A stretch of DNA of 64,000 bases from Achromobacter ruhlandii (GCF_902859695.1 NZ_CADIJL010000004.1:1-64000), one strand, 5' to 3'. Positions 20,931 to 33,100 are shown, counted from the first letter of the stretch. The notes: generated by a model from the sequence alone, not told the origin. Numbers and translations are program-made.

Positions 20931-21103
20931 AGGCCCCCTCTTTCCCGATATCCTTCCGCGCCCGCAACCAAAGACGGCGAAATGTGACGATTTATCTTTG
21001 CGTCCGATCAGAATACGAGGGAGCGGCAGGGTTTTCACCGACGAGGCCAAGCCGACTTGATCTACGTCAAACCCTTCAAGCTTTTGCCGCGCAACGTGCG
21101 CGC

Positions 21104-21135
21104 AAAAAAAAAGCAAGGCCATGCAGGCCTTGCTT
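21104..21135 (-). terminator. Rho-independent terminator after the O-antigen-ligase remnant
   Basis: A perfect 10-bp stem (AAGCAAGGCC / GGCCTTGCTT, 21111-21120 and 21126-21135) with a five-base loop is followed on the minus strand by a run of nine T. It lies just past the stop at 21176. Confidence 0.85.
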
Positions 21136-21175
21136 TTCATAACGCCATGCCGCTCGCAAAAGCGGCCGCGGGCCA

Positions 21176-22141
21176 CTAGCGTCGCGCTGCCAGGCGCTGT
21201 TGCGCCAGCCCGGTGCGAGCCGACGTCAACGCATACAACACCACCACCGTCAACGCATAGATCGGCACGCTGCGCATGTTGCGAAACATCATTTCCGACA
21301 TGCTGAAGACGAAATAGCCCAGGCAGAACAGCAGGCCGATCTGCGATCCGACATGCACCACCGGATCGTCGCTGGCGGAACGGCGCCAGAAGATGGCGGC
21401 GGGGATCAGGTACAGCGCGAGGATGCTGAGCAGACCCAGCAGGCCATAACCCGACAGCGCGCCCAACATGTCGTTATGGGGCTCGCCATAGCCGACCGCG
21501 ACTTCCTCGGTAACCACGCCTTGCTGCTGCAATTTCACCAATTCAGCGCGGAAATTGGGCACCCCCACGCCAACCAGGGGACTTTCCTTGAACATCAGCC
21601 AGGATGCTTTCCACAGCTGAATGCGAATTCCCACGGAGGTATCCCGGTCGTGCTGCTCATAACGGTTCAGGTCCGACACCACCTTCTGCCAGCGGCTGTC
21701 CTTCGCGTACCAGGACACGGCGGCCACGATCGCCATCGCCACCATCAACCCGCCCAGGAAAACCAGCTTGGTACGCCGCGTCCACTGACGCTTGGTTAGC
21801 AAATACACCAACCCGAAGACGACCAGCAACGCCCAACTGCTGCGTGTCTGCGATACCCACAACGCAAGATGCCCAATACCAGACTCATTCCCTATGAACC
21901 AACCACATTCATGAATGAACGCGGCAACATCCGCCAGCGAGGGTGACTGCTGGATGGCCAGGCCCGCGTCGGTCAGGCAGGTCCAATCGGGACGTTCGTG
22001 TGGCGCCAGGATGAAGACCGGCTCGTATCCCTGGCGTTGCAGCCTCAGACCCAGCTCGACGAAATGCCGCGGCGCCCAGCGACGGGGGGACGCGAGCCGA
22101 TGTCGGTGCCCGGAAGCGCCAAACCCAAAGCATCGCAGCAA
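21176..22141 (-). pseudogene. Chimera of a GT9 glycosyltransferase fragment and an O-antigen ligase C-terminus
   Basis: This open frame (321 aa) joins two unrelated parts. Residues about 24-92 match the C-terminal half of a heptosyltransferase-type GT9 enzyme, ending in the GNESGIGHLA motif (family form GN-SG--HLA). From residue 93 on, the sequence turns into a membrane protein of the O-antigen ligase/Wzy_C family (SQTRSSWALLVVFGLVYLL, then VGVGVPNFRAEL and [17 protein letters not shown]). Neither part is complete: the transferase lacks its end, and the ligase lacks its N-terminal helices. The junction lies near 21855-21875. An internal deletion joining two neighbouring LPS or polysaccharide genes in frame is the simplest reading. 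Confidence 0.75.
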
Positions 22142-22365
22142 TAATCACTGATCTGGTTCAGCTTGACGAAACCTTGCCCAGTAATGACCACGTGCGCGTC
22201 GTAATAAAAATAGGATCGCGCATGGTCATGCAAAGCATAGGGCCACCCCACGTGCATCTGCGCGGCGCAATCGTAATCCGCCAGCACGGCCGAAACCTGC
22301 CCCCGCGGCAGCGATGGTCGAATGTCAAGACCAGGCAACCAGGAGCGCACGCAGGTTGTAGGCAA
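22045..22365 (-). pseudogene. Frameshifted middle part of the same GT9 glycosyltransferase
   Basis: A second frame upstream of the chimera reads as the preceding part of the transferase (segments QISDYCCDALGLALPG and ADYDCAAQMHVGWPYAL). It passes into the chimera's frame at a run of six G (22084-22089; six C on the minus strand). One additional C would join TDIGSRPP to the RHFVELGLRLQ segment. The true start of the gene is not identifiable, so the gene is broken at its 5' side as well. Confidence 0.55.
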
Positions 22366-22511
22366 AATCGCCGAAAACGGTTACCTAGCGCCCATGCGCC
22401 ACTAGGTTGTGCACCGTTGCCATCATCAGCAATGCGTCACCAGCGGGGGCGCCATCAACATTGCGATCCGCTTGGCGTTCCAGATTACCGAGATCGGCAG
22501 AGAATTTCACC

Positions 22512-22543
22512 AAAAAAAACCGCAAACCTTACGGAATGCGGTT
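22512..22543 (-). terminator. Terminator of icd
   Basis: A stem of AACCGCA/TGCGGTT (22518-22524 and 22537-22543) is followed on the minus strand by eight T, 31 bases past the icd stop. Confidence 0.75.
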
Positions 22544-22574
22544 CTTTGAAAAAAACGGACCAATCTGATTCCGA

Positions 22575-23831
22575 TTACATATTTTCAATCATGACCTGGC
22601 CGAAGCCCGAGCATGACACCTGCGTCGCGCCTTCGAGCAGGCGGGCAAAGTCATACGTCACCTTCTTGGACAGGATCGACTTCTCCATGCTGGAGATGAT
22701 CAGGTCGGCGGCCTCGGTCCAGCCCATGTGGCGCAGCATCATCTCGGCCGACAGGATTTCCGAACCCGGATTCACGTAGTCCTTGCCCGCGTACTTCGGC
22801 GCCGTGCCATGAGTGGCCTCGAACATGGCCACCGAGTCCGACAGGTTGGCGCCCGGGGCGATGCCAATGCCGCCAACTTGCGCGGCCAGCGCATCGGAGA
22901 TGTAGTCGCCATTCAGGTTCAATGTGGCGATCACGTCGTATTCCGCCGGACGCAGCAGGATCTGCTGCAGGAAGGCGTCGGCGATGACGTCCTTGACGAT
23001 GATCTCGCGGCCCGTCTTGGGATTCTTGAATTTGCACCACGGCCCGCCGTCGATCAGCTGCGCGCCGAACTCCTTCTGCAATAGCGCATAACCCCAATCG
23101 CGGAAGCCGCCTTCCGTGAACTTCATGATGTTGCCCTTGTGCACCAGCGTCAGCGAGGTACGGTCGTTGTCGATGACGTATTGCGCCGCCTTGCGCACCA
23201 GGCGCTCGGTGCCTTCGCGCGACACCGGCTTGATGCCGATGGACGAGGTGTTGGGGAAACGGATCTTCTTGACCCCGAGCTTGGTCTGCAGGAACTGGAT
23301 CAGTTCCTTGGCCTGCTCGCTCTCGGCCATGTATTCGATACCCGCGTAGATGTCTTCCGAGTTCTCGCGGAAGATCACCATGTTGGTCTTTTCGGGCTCG
23401 CGCACCGGCGAGGGCACGCCCTTGAAATAGGCCACCGGGCGCAGGCAGACGTACAGATCCAGCTGTTGACGCAGCGCCACGTTCAGCGACCGGATGCCGC
23501 CGCCGACCGGGGTGGTCAGCGGGCCCTTGATCGACACCACGTAATCCTTGACGACCTCCAGGGTCTCGTCGGGCAGCCACACGTCCGGACCGTAGACCTT
23601 GGTGGCCTTCTCGCCGGCATAGACTTCCATCCAGTGGATCTTGCGCTTGCCGCCGTAGGCCTTTTGCACCGCGGCATCGACGACCTTGATCATCACGGGG
23701 GTGATGTCCGCGCCCGTGCCGTCGCCCTCGATATAGGGCACGATGGGCTGATCGGGCACGTTCAGCGAGAAATCAGCGTTGACCGTGATCTTCTGGCCCC
23801 CAGCGGGCACCTTGATATGTTGATAGGACAT
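22575..23831 (-). CDS. icd: Isocitrate dehydrogenase, NADP-dependent
   Basis: Icd oxidises isocitrate to 2-oxoglutarate in the TCA cycle. The 418-aa protein matches the E. coli type in length and motifs: [15 protein letters not shown] near the start, then the [12 protein letters not shown] substrate loop with the serine phosphorylated in enteric bacteria. The [10 protein letters not shown] segment and the C-terminal [17 protein letters not shown] region with the metal-binding aspartates follow. The start [12 protein letters not shown] is the family's usual one; the open frame extends further upstream without support. The gene stands alone with its own terminator. Confidence 0.97.
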   Translation of the reverse strand: MSYQHIKVPAGGQKITVNADFSLNVPDQPIVPYIEGDGTGADITPVMIKVVDAAVQKAYGGKRKIHWMEVYAGEKATKVYGPDVWLPDETLEVVKDYVVSIKGPLTTPVGGGIRSLNVALRQQLDLYVCLRPVAYFKGVPSPVREPEKTNMVIFRENSEDIYAGIEYMAESEQAKELIQFLQTKLGVKKIRFPNTSSIGIKPVSREGTERLVRKAAQYVIDNDRTSLTLVHKGNIMKFTEGGFRDWGYALLQKEFGAQLIDGGPWCKFKNPKTGREIIVKDVIADAFLQQILLRPAEYDVIATLNLNGDYISDALAAQVGGIGIAPGANLSDSVAMFEATHGTAPKYAGKDYVNPGSEILSAEMMLRHMGWTEAADLIISSMEKSILSKKVTYDFARLLEGATQVSCSGFGQVMIENM

Positions 23832-24036
23832 GAATGCTCCATTTGCTCCGGGTGGTTTTTCTGCACGCGCGCCGCATCGGCCGGCGTGAGCGCCGCGGGC
23901 CGCGTGGCCCCGGCGAAACGCGCACTGGATAGCGGATAGCAACCAATTCTATATCGCATTGGGGCCGCCGGGCGGGCGCGGCGCCGGCGGGCGGTAAAAT
24001 AAAGCCCTCTCCAGCCCGCATGGCCCCCGTCTGACA

Positions 24037-24462
24037 ATGTTCAACCCATCCCGCGACCAGGTTCGCGAATTCTTCATCGAAACCTGGCGCAAGCACCGCG
24101 CCAACGAGGTCCTGACCCCACTGGAGGCCATGGCCCTGGACTGGGTCATCGAGCATCCGGAATACCATGGCGACCTCGAAAACCCCGAGGCCATGACCAC
24201 CGAATACGCGGTGGAAAAGGGTCGCACCAATCCGTTCCTGCACCTGTCGATGCACCTGGCCATCGCCGAGCAGTTGTCCATCGATCACCCGCCGGGCATC
24301 CGCAACGCGTACCAGCGCCTGGTGGCGCGCAGCGACGCGCACCAGGCCGCGCACGAGATCATGGAATGCCTGGGACGGGTGGTATGGGAAGCCCAGCGCC
24401 TGGGCACGCCGCTGGACAGCGACACCTACATCGACCTGATCCGCCAGCGCGCCGAACGATAG
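24037..24462 (+). CDS. DUF1841 family protein
   Basis: A 141-aa soluble protein of the DUF1841 family, conserved in beta- and gammaproteobacteria and without known function. Family features are the start MFNPSRDQVR-FF and a helical body with NPFLHLSMHLAIAEQ and an HEIMECLGRVVWEAQR segment. These are rich in His and Glu that could bind a metal, though this is only inference. It is divergent from icd and followed by a terminator shared with the cytochrome genes. Confidence 0.85.
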   Translation: MFNPSRDQVREFFIETWRKHRANEVLTPLEAMALDWVIEHPEYHGDLENPEAMTTEYAVEKGRTNPFLHLSMHLAIAEQLSIDHPPGIRNAYQRLVARSDAHQAAHEIMECLGRVVWEAQRLGTPLDSDTYIDLIRQRAER

Positions 24463-24492
24463 CCGGCCGCGCGACGCGAGCGCCCAAGGAAA

Positions 24493-24516
24493 AACCCTCG
24501 GCGAACCGAGGGTTTT
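24493..24516. terminator. Bidirectional terminator between DUF1841 and cytochrome genes
   Basis: An 8-bp stem AACCCTCG/CGAGGGTT with a six-base loop has A's before and T's after, so it can end transcription from both converging units. Confidence 0.85.
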
Positions 24517-24537
24517 TTGCATGCGGGGCAAACAGCG

Positions 24538-24900
24538 CTATTTGCGCACGCCCAGGTCGCTAGGCAACGATGCCAACCAGGCCGCGACGTTGCTGATGTC
24601 CTGGTCCGACAATTGGGTGGCGAAAGCGCCCATGATGGGGTTCTTGCGCACGTTGGCCGTGGCCGCGCTGCCCGAGGCGCCGCGGCGGTAGGCCTTGAGC
24701 GCATGCACCAGATAGTCGGCGTGCTGGCCGGCCAGCGTCGGGTAGGCCGGATCGACCGCCGTCTTGGCGTCGGCGCCATGGCACGACGCGCAGTTGAATT
24801 TCTCGAAGACAGCCTTGCCGGCCATCAGGTCCTGGGCCTGGGCAGCCGCGCCCGAAATGGCCAACGTCGCGCCCGCGAGGGCAAGCATGATGCGGTTCAT
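24538..24900 (-). CDS. Periplasmic class I cytochrome c (second of a tandem pair)
   Basis: A 120-aa exported monohaem cytochrome c. It has a signal peptide (cut near AQAQD), the haem site CASCH at residues 37-41 and a probable distal ligand Met90 in NPIMGAF. It resembles cytochrome c4/c5-type domains of about 95 residues. The upstream gene encodes a paralogue 14 bases away, so the pair may represent a split di-haem c4. The likely role is electron transfer to a terminal oxidase; the partner cannot be read here. Confidence 0.88.
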   Translation of the reverse strand: MNRIMLALAGATLAISGAAAQAQDLMAGKAVFEKFNCASCHGADAKTAVDPAYPTLAGQHADYLVHALKAYRRGASGSAATANVRKNPIMGAFATQLSDQDISNVAAWLASLPSDLGVRK

Positions 24901-24914
24901 GTGATTGCCCCCTG

Positions 24915-25265
24915 TCATTTGAGATTCGAGTAGTACGCGGCCAGATCGGCGATGTCCTGGTCGGACAGGCTGCCGGCGATGGCGTCCATCGTGGGATGGC
25001 TGCGCGCGCCTTTCTTGTACTCGTTGAGGGCGGTTTCGATGTATTTGGCGTTCTGGCCGGCAATCATCGGGACGTGGTAAAGCTCGGGAAAGGTCGCCTT
25101 GTAGCCTTCGATGCCGTGGCAACCGATGCACATGGAGACCTTGTCGCGGGCATTCTGGACGTTGCCGACCGGCGCCGCGTCCGCGGCGGCCGCCTGGCCG
25201 GCGATCGCACAGGAGGCCAGGGTCAGCAGGGAAACCGTGTACTTCAGAGAGAATCGCAACTTCAT
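24915..25265 (-). CDS. Periplasmic class I cytochrome c (first of a tandem pair)
   Basis: A 116-aa exported cytochrome c. It has a signal peptide (cut near AAADA), the haem-binding CIGCH at 46-50 and a probable distal Met93 in HPTMDAI. The spacing of motifs (YHVPMIAGQNAKYI, then the ALNEYK helix and the LSDQDIADLAAYYS end) parallels the downstream copy, so the two arose by duplication. The divergent MoxR gene starts 178 bases away. Confidence 0.88.
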   Translation of the reverse strand: MKLRFSLKYTVSLLTLASCAIAGQAAAADAAPVGNVQNARDKVSMCIGCHGIEGYKATFPELYHVPMIAGQNAKYIETALNEYKKGARSHPTMDAIAGSLSDQDIADLAAYYSNLK

Positions 25266-25443
25266 TGGGATGGCTCTTCTTGGTATGGCTTGAGGACTAG
25301 GGCCTGCTCACACGGAAAGGCCCCCGGCAAACACGTTGCGGGTCGAACCCAGCTGCAAAACCGCCTGATTGTACGATAATTGTCTAGGATTAATACCCGA
25401 AAATGGCCTTGATCCCCATCAACCCCGAGAAGTCCGCCGATCC

Positions 25444-26325
25444 ATGTCCGCTGCCCAGACCGCTCCTTCCGCACCGCAAACACGCTTCGATGGCACCGAC
25501 CGATACGTCGCCACCGATGACCTCAAGCTCGCCGTCAACGCCGCGCTGACACTGCAGCGCCCGCTGCTGATCAAGGGCGAACCCGGCACCGGCAAGACCA
25601 TGCTGGCCGAGGAAGTGGCGCGCGCGCTGGGCCGTCCCTTGCTGCAATGGCACATCAAGTCCACCACCAAGGCGCATCAGGGTCTTTACGAATACGACGC
25701 GGTGTCGCGCCTGCGCGACTCGCAGCTCGGCGACGAAAAGGTCCGCGACATCCGCAACTACATCGTGCAGGGCACGCTGTGGCAGGCCTTCGACGCCGAG
25801 CAGCCGGTGGTGCTGCTGATCGACGAAATCGACAAGGCCGACATCGAATTCCCCAACGACCTGCTGCGCGAACTCGACCGCATGGAATTCCATGTGTACG
25901 AAACGCGCCAGACCATCGCCGCGCGCCACCGGCCGCTGGTCATCATCACCTCCAACAACGAGAAGGACCTGCCCGACGCCTTCCTGCGCCGCTGCTTCTT
26001 CCACTACATCCGTTTCCCCGACCGCGAGACCATGCGCGACATCGTCGCGGTGCATTTCCCCGAACTCAAGCAGGACGTGCTGCGCGCGGCGCTCGACACC
26101 TTCTTCAGCCTGCGCGACGCGCCCGGCCTGAAGAAAAAGCCGTCGACCTCCGAACTGCTGGACTGGCTGCGCCTGCTGCTGGCCGAGGACGTCAGCGCGG
26201 CGCAGATCGACGCGCACACCGCCACGGCGGTGCCGCTGATGGCTGGCGCCCTGCTCAAGAACGAACAGGACGTGCACCTGCTGGAACGGCTCGCCGCCAT
26301 GACCCGCGGCACCCAGCGCCGCTGA
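25444..26325 (+). CDS. MoxR-family AAA+ ATPase
   Basis: A 293-aa MoxR-type AAA+ ATPase with Walker A GEPGTGKT at 45-52, Walker B VVLLIDEIDKAD and sensor-1 ITSNNEKDLP. An arginine-finger region FLRRCFFHYI and a C-terminal lid follow. MoxR proteins work with von Willebrand A-domain proteins as chaperone pairs that mature metalloenzymes or complexes. The VWA partner follows 19 bases downstream. The ATG at the start of the conserved part is chosen; 25 residues of open frame upstream are probably untranslated. The enzyme served by this pair is unknown. Confidence 0.9.
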   Translation: MSAAQTAPSAPQTRFDGTDRYVATDDLKLAVNAALTLQRPLLIKGEPGTGKTMLAEEVARALGRPLLQWHIKSTTKAHQGLYEYDAVSRLRDSQLGDEKVRDIRNYIVQGTLWQAFDAEQPVVLLIDEIDKADIEFPNDLLRELDRMEFHVYETRQTIAARHRPLVIITSNNEKDLPDAFLRRCFFHYIRFPDRETMRDIVAVHFPELKQDVLRAALDTFFSLRDAPGLKKKPSTSELLDWLRLLLAEDVSAAQIDAHTATAVPLMAGALLKNEQDVHLLERLAAMTRGTQRR

Positions 26326-26344
26326 CGCCCTCCTCGCGGCCATC

Positions 26345-27517
26345 ATGCTGATCGACTTCTTCTACCACCTGCGGGCACACAAGCTGCCGGTCTCGGTGCA
26401 GGAATACCTGACGCTGGTGGACGCGCTGCGCCAGGACGTCATGACGCCCACGCTGGACGACTTCTACTTCCTGGCGCGCACCGCGCTGGTCAAGGACGAA
26501 TCGCTCTACGACCGCTACGACAAGGCCTTTGGCGCCTACTACAAGGGCATCGAGGCCGCGCTGCCGGCCGGCAAGGACATCCCGCTGGACTGGCTCATCA
26601 AGCAGTTCGAGAAGAGCCTGTCGCCGGAAGAAAAGGCCGCCATCGAGAAGCACGGCTGGGACAAGCTGATGGCGCTCTTCAAGGAACGCCTGGAAGAGCA
26701 GAAGGAACGCCACGCCGGCGGCAGCAAGTGGATCGGCACCGGCGGCACCTCGCCCTTCGGCAACGGCGGCTACCACCCAGAAGGCATCCGCGTCGGCGGC
26801 CAGTCGGCCGGCAACCGCAGCGCGGTCAAGGTCTGGGACATGCGCCAGTTCAAGGACTACGACGATCAGGTCGAGCTGGGCACGCGCAATTTCAAGGTCG
26901 CGCTGCGCCGCCTGCGGCGTTTCGCGCGCGAAGGCGCCGAACTCGAACTGGACCTGGACGACACCATCGCCAGCACCGCGCGCAATGCCGGCCACCTGGA
27001 CCTGCGCATGGTTCCGGAGCGCCACAACACCGTCAAGGTGCTGATGCTGCTGGACGTCGGCGGCAGCATGGACGACCACATCGGCCGCGTCGAGGAGCTG
27101 TTCTCCGCCGCCCGCAGCGAGTTCCGCAATCTCGAGGTCTACTACTTCCACAACTGCCCGTACGAAAGCCTGTGGCAGAGCAACCGCCGGCGCCAGAACG
27201 AACGTTTCGACACCTGGGACGTGCTGCGCAAGTACAACCCCGACTGGCGCCTGATCATCGTCGGCGACGCCACCATGAGCCCCTACGAGATCCTGCAACC
27301 GGGCGGCTCGGTCGAGCACTACAACAAGGAACCGGGCGCACAGTGGATGCGCCGGCTGCTGGATGCCTGGCCCAAGTCCGTGTGGCTCAATCCCGAGCCC
27401 ACCGCGTCGTGGCAGTACCGCCAGTCGATCGCGCTGATGCGCGACATCATGCAGGACCGCATGTACCCCGTGACGGTCGCCGGACTGGAACAGGCGATGC
27501 GGGTGCTGTCGAAGTAG
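26345..27517 (+). CDS. VWA-domain protein, CoxE-like partner of MoxR
   Basis: A 390-aa cytoplasmic protein whose C-terminal half (about 230-390) is a von Willebrand A domain. The metal-site motif is DVGGS at 237-241, where the standard MIDAS is DxSxS, so the middle serine is replaced by glycine. The second MIDAS part (TMSPYEI) follows near 312. The N-terminal half is helical and charged with a Gly-rich linker (125-155). It forms an operon with the MoxR ATPase. The substrate is unknown. Confidence 0.85.
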   Translation: MLIDFFYHLRAHKLPVSVQEYLTLVDALRQDVMTPTLDDFYFLARTALVKDESLYDRYDKAFGAYYKGIEAALPAGKDIPLDWLIKQFEKSLSPEEKAAIEKHGWDKLMALFKERLEEQKERHAGGSKWIGTGGTSPFGNGGYHPEGIRVGGQSAGNRSAVKVWDMRQFKDYDDQVELGTRNFKVALRRLRRFAREGAELELDLDDTIASTARNAGHLDLRMVPERHNTVKVLMLLDVGGSMDDHIGRVEELFSAARSEFRNLEVYYFHNCPYESLWQSNRRRQNERFDTWDVLRKYNPDWRLIIVGDATMSPYEILQPGGSVEHYNKEPGAQWMRRLLDAWPKSVWLNPEPTASWQYRQSIALMRDIMQDRMYPVTVAGLEQAMRVLSK

Positions 27518-27557
27518 TGCGACCGCCGGGCGCCGCGGCGCGGTCCCGGCAAAGCCC

Positions 27558-28115
27558 TCAGCCGTCCACCGGCCGCGCCGGCGTGTCCAGGGTCAACTGG
27601 TAGAACGCCAGGTCGAGCCAGCGGCCGAACTTGAAGCCAGCCTCGCGGATGGTGCCGGCATGCACGAATCCCAGCTTCTCATGCAGCTTGATGCTGCCCT
27701 GGTTGGCCGCGTCGATGCCGCCGATCATCAGGTGCACCTGGTTGGCGCGGGCGCGTTCGATCAACACGCGCATCAGCGCCTCGCCCAAGCCCCGCCCGCG
27801 GAAGCGGCCGTCGACATACACGGAATGCTCGACCGAATACTTGTAGGCCGGCCAGGCGCGGAACGTGCCGTAGCTGGCGAACGCCATCAGCTCGCCCGCC
27901 GCGTTCTCGAACCCCACCACGGGAAAGCCTCCGCCGGCCTTGGCCTGGAACCAGCCCAGCATCGCCTCGCGCGGACGCGGCTTGTAGTCATACAGCGCGG
28001 TCGAGGTGGCAATGGCCTCGTTGAAGATGGCCAGGATCTGGTCGGCATGGCGTTCGTGCGTGCAGTCGACCAGGATGGCGCCGTCCGGGGCGCGGTTATC
28101 AGCGTGGGAAGTCAT
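27558..28115 (-). CDS. GNAT N-acetyltransferase, phosphinothricin/methionine-sulfoximine acetyltransferase type
   Basis: A 185-aa acetyl-CoA-dependent transferase of the PAT/MddA (YncA) branch. Branch features are IFNEAIATSTALYDYKPR near the start and EHSVYVDGRFRGRGLGEALM, which contains the acetyl-CoA pyrophosphate loop RGRGLG. The end has GFVHAGTIREAGFKFGRWLDL. Members detoxify phosphinothricin-like compounds or methionine sulfoximine; the natural substrate is not assured. It is convergent with the VWA gene. Confidence 0.88.
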   Translation of the reverse strand: MTSHADNRAPDGAILVDCTHERHADQILAIFNEAIATSTALYDYKPRPREAMLGWFQAKAGGGFPVVGFENAAGELMAFASYGTFRAWPAYKYSVEHSVYVDGRFRGRGLGEALMRVLIERARANQVHLMIGGIDAANQGSIKLHEKLGFVHAGTIREAGFKFGRWLDLAFYQLTLDTPARPVDG

Positions 28116-28151
28116 GCGTCGGATTGTAGCGAGCCGCCCCGATCACAAGAT

Positions 28152-28177
28152 AAAAAAAACCGGCGATCTCGCCGGTT
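28152..28177 (-). terminator. Terminator after the 126-aa hypothetical gene
   Basis: A strong stem (AACCGGCGA / TCGCCGGTT, 28158-28166 and 28169-28177) is followed on the minus strand by a run of eight T. It lies downstream of the stop at 28208. Confidence 0.8.
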
Positions 28178-28207
28178 CAGTGAGGGGACTGCCGCTTCTG
28201 GCCACTC

Positions 28208-28588
28208 TCAGGCGGCGCGGCTCTCCACAGATCGGTTGGCAGTGTCGGCCATGCTGCGCATCCCGGGACACTGGCGCCAGGACAATTCGTCCGCATCCAT
28301 GTCCAGGTCGAACAGGTCATTGGCCGCGGGCCACGGATGCTGGCGCGCCTCGGCGCCCTCCATCTCGAGCACGTGCCCGGCGAAGCCTCGCGGCGACCCT
28401 CCGCACTCGGCGAAATAGCGCTGCGTGCTCAGGTCCACCACGTAGGTGGTCATGTCATGGGTCAGTATGGCCACGAATTGGCCGTCATCACTGGCATAAG
28501 CGTACTGAAACTGCCCTTTGATGCGGTCGCCGCTCATGGGGCTGCCGGTCAATTGGGACAAGGCACGCGTGACGATCTCGGTCAGCAT
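28208..28588 (-). CDS. Hypothetical protein, 126 aa
   Basis: I do not recognise the family. The start is set by GGAGG about nine bases upstream of the ATG. The protein is soluble and acidic in its C-terminal half, with a segment that alternates hydrophobic and polar residues (GQFVAILTHDMTTYVVDL) and looks like a small beta sheet. A tail rich in Asp, Glu and Trp follows. It has its own terminator. The 293-base gap upstream to the next gene contains a hairpin at 28834-28860 (CCAGGAT/ATCCTGG) and nothing else I can support. Confidence 0.65.
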   Translation of the reverse strand: MLTEIVTRALSQLTGSPMSGDRIKGQFQYAYASDDGQFVAILTHDMTTYVVDLSTQRYFAECGGSPRGFAGHVLEMEGAEARQHPWPAANDLFDLDMDADELSWRQCPGMRSMADTANRSVESRAA

Positions 28589-28881
28589 GGGTCGTTCCTC
28601 CGAAAGATGCGCCGGCAGGATGCCGGCGGCGAAGGCGCGAACAACAAGCACCGTCGTCGCCCGCGGGGCGGGGGCGCGCGTTCCGGCATGCTGCCGATGC
28701 GGCCCGGCGGGGCGGCGGCTGGCGTTGGACGGGAAACCTGTAGACGGCTGTCGCGCATCCCGTCGACAACAGCAACTACGTTCTGCAAAGCTTACACCCG
28801 CGCCCGCTTCGATCTCAAATCGGCCGCGCCACGCCAGGATATTGCATCGCAACATCCTGGCATGACGAGGCCTGCCGACGC

Positions 28882-29481
28882 TTATGCAGCGGCAAACGGC
28901 TCCCTGCCTGCGCCTGCGTCACCATTTTTTTGCGCATTCCAGACTTCTCGCGCCAGCCGGTACAGCACATGCGTCTTCAAGGGATGGCCGTCCGGCACCG
29001 CCGGATGCTCGAAGCGCTGTGCATCTTCGCGCATGCCCAGGCGCCGCATCACCGCGCGCGATGGCTCGTTTTCCGGCACCGTGAACGCCACGATCTCGGG
29101 CACCCCAACCTGCTCGAACCCCACCCGCAACGCCGCCTGTGCGGCTTCGCTGGCATAGCCCCTGCCCCAGTAGGGCGCCGCCAGGCGCCAGCCGATTTCC
29201 ACGCCGGGCGCGAACGGCAGCGTCGGCGCCAGCGCCTTGATGCCGACGAACCCGATGAACGGCGCGACGCCCGGCGCCTCGACGGCCCAGAAGCCCCAGC
29301 CGTATTCATCGATGCCGGCGGCCAGCCGGTCGGCCAGCGCGTCGCTTTCCGGCGCGGTCAGCGGCAACAGGTAACGCGTCACGCGCGCATCGGTATTCAT
29401 GGCCGCGAACGGCTTGCGGTCGGCCGCCAGCCACTGCCGCAGCACCAGGCGGGGAGTCTCAATTTCAAGGGATAGCGACAT
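28882..29481 (-). CDS. GNAT N-acetyltransferase, RimJ/RimL type
   Basis: A 199-aa acetyltransferase of the RimJ/RimL/SpeG-like branch (Acetyltransf_3). It begins with ETPRLVLRQW, has the EIGWRLAAPYWGRGYASEAAQAAL segment with the acetyl-CoA loop WGRGYA, and continues with the PENEPSRAVMRRLGM stretch typical of the branch. These enzymes acetylate N-terminal or small-molecule amines; the substrate is unknown. The start at the second possible ATG matches the family's usual start; a longer reading adds 21 residues without homology. Confidence 0.88.
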   Translation of the reverse strand: MSLSLEIETPRLVLRQWLAADRKPFAAMNTDARVTRYLLPLTAPESDALADRLAAGIDEYGWGFWAVEAPGVAPFIGFVGIKALAPTLPFAPGVEIGWRLAAPYWGRGYASEAAQAALRVGFEQVGVPEIVAFTVPENEPSRAVMRRLGMREDAQRFEHPAVPDGHPLKTHVLYRLAREVWNAQKNGDAGAGREPFAAA

Positions 29482-29592
29482 GCGCGTTTTTTCCAGACGG
29501 AACGACAGGCCGGCGCGCCAGGGGCGGGCCCCTGAACCATTCACACCGTATACACTCCAACGGATTCTGCCATGCCAAAGGAATAGTCCGCC

Positions 29593-32346
<2,754 letters not shown>

Positions 32347-32370
32347 CGCTACGTCTTCCCGGCATCCCCA

Positions 32371-32398
32371 GCCCCTGCCCAGGCAGGGGCTTTTTTTT
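32371..32398 (+). terminator. Terminator of the M16 peptidase gene
   Basis: A 9-bp GC stem (GCCCCTGCC/GGCAGGGGC, loop CA) followed by eight T lies 25 bases past the stop. Confidence 0.9.
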
Positions 32399-32632
32399 GC
32401 CACAAAGCGCATCGCGCACCCATCTCGGGGACGGAGCAACCGCATAACCATGCCATAGACGGGGAAATTTCTTATCCAAATATTTATTACCCATCCATAT
32501 GGAAAGATGTTTTCAGGATATACGGGTTTATCCCAGGTGGGATGACGCGCACAATTCAGTCATCGGGAACAAACAACGAACCACGACGGAGGGCCGCCGG
32601 ATTCGGCCCCGTCTACAACATTGGAGGTCATT

Positions 32633-33022
32633 ATGAAAACCCTGACGACTACCCTACTGATTTCCCTAGCCCTGGCTGGCGCCGGCGCACAAGCCGCCGG
32701 TGTCGAGCAAGCCAAGTCGAGCGCCCAGGTGGCGACCGAACTGCAACAGGCCAAGGTCAGCGGCCAATACACCTTTGGCGAACTGGACTACCCGCCCGCC
32801 CTGCCCCAGGCCACCAGCCTGAGCTCGCAGGAAGTGCAGGCCCAGCTGCAACAAGCCAAGACCAGCGGCGAATACACCTTCGGCGAACTGCAGTACCCGC
32901 CGGTCGTGGCAGCGCCCGCCGCCGGCAAGAGCCGCGCCGAAGTCCAGCAGGAACTTGCCCAGGCCAAGGCCAGCGGCCAATACACGTTCGGCGAGCTCGA
33001 ATACCCGCCGATCACCCGGTGA
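32633..33022 (+). CDS. Exported DUF4148-type repeat protein
   Basis: A 129-aa exported protein with a signal peptide (cut near AQAAG) and three near-identical repeats of about 35 residues (31-55, 66-90, 102-126). Each ends in QAK-SG-YTFGEL-YPP. DUF4148-type proteins with one such unit are common in Burkholderiales and have no known function. The triple copy suggests internal duplication and a modular periplasmic binding or structural role. A textbook GGAGG precedes the ATG. The AT-rich 286-base gap before it probably holds the promoter, though no clear hexamers were found. Confidence 0.8.
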   Translation: MKTLTTTLLISLALAGAGAQAAGVEQAKSSAQVATELQQAKVSGQYTFGELDYPPALPQATSLSSQEVQAQLQQAKTSGEYTFGELQYPPVVAAPAAGKSRAEVQQELAQAKASGQYTFGELEYPPITR

Positions 33023-33100
33023 GCTGCTTGCTGTAGCCCGACCGGCCTCGGACGGCATCATGGTTCGGGGTCGGTATTTTCCGGCAACGGCGGCAGAACT

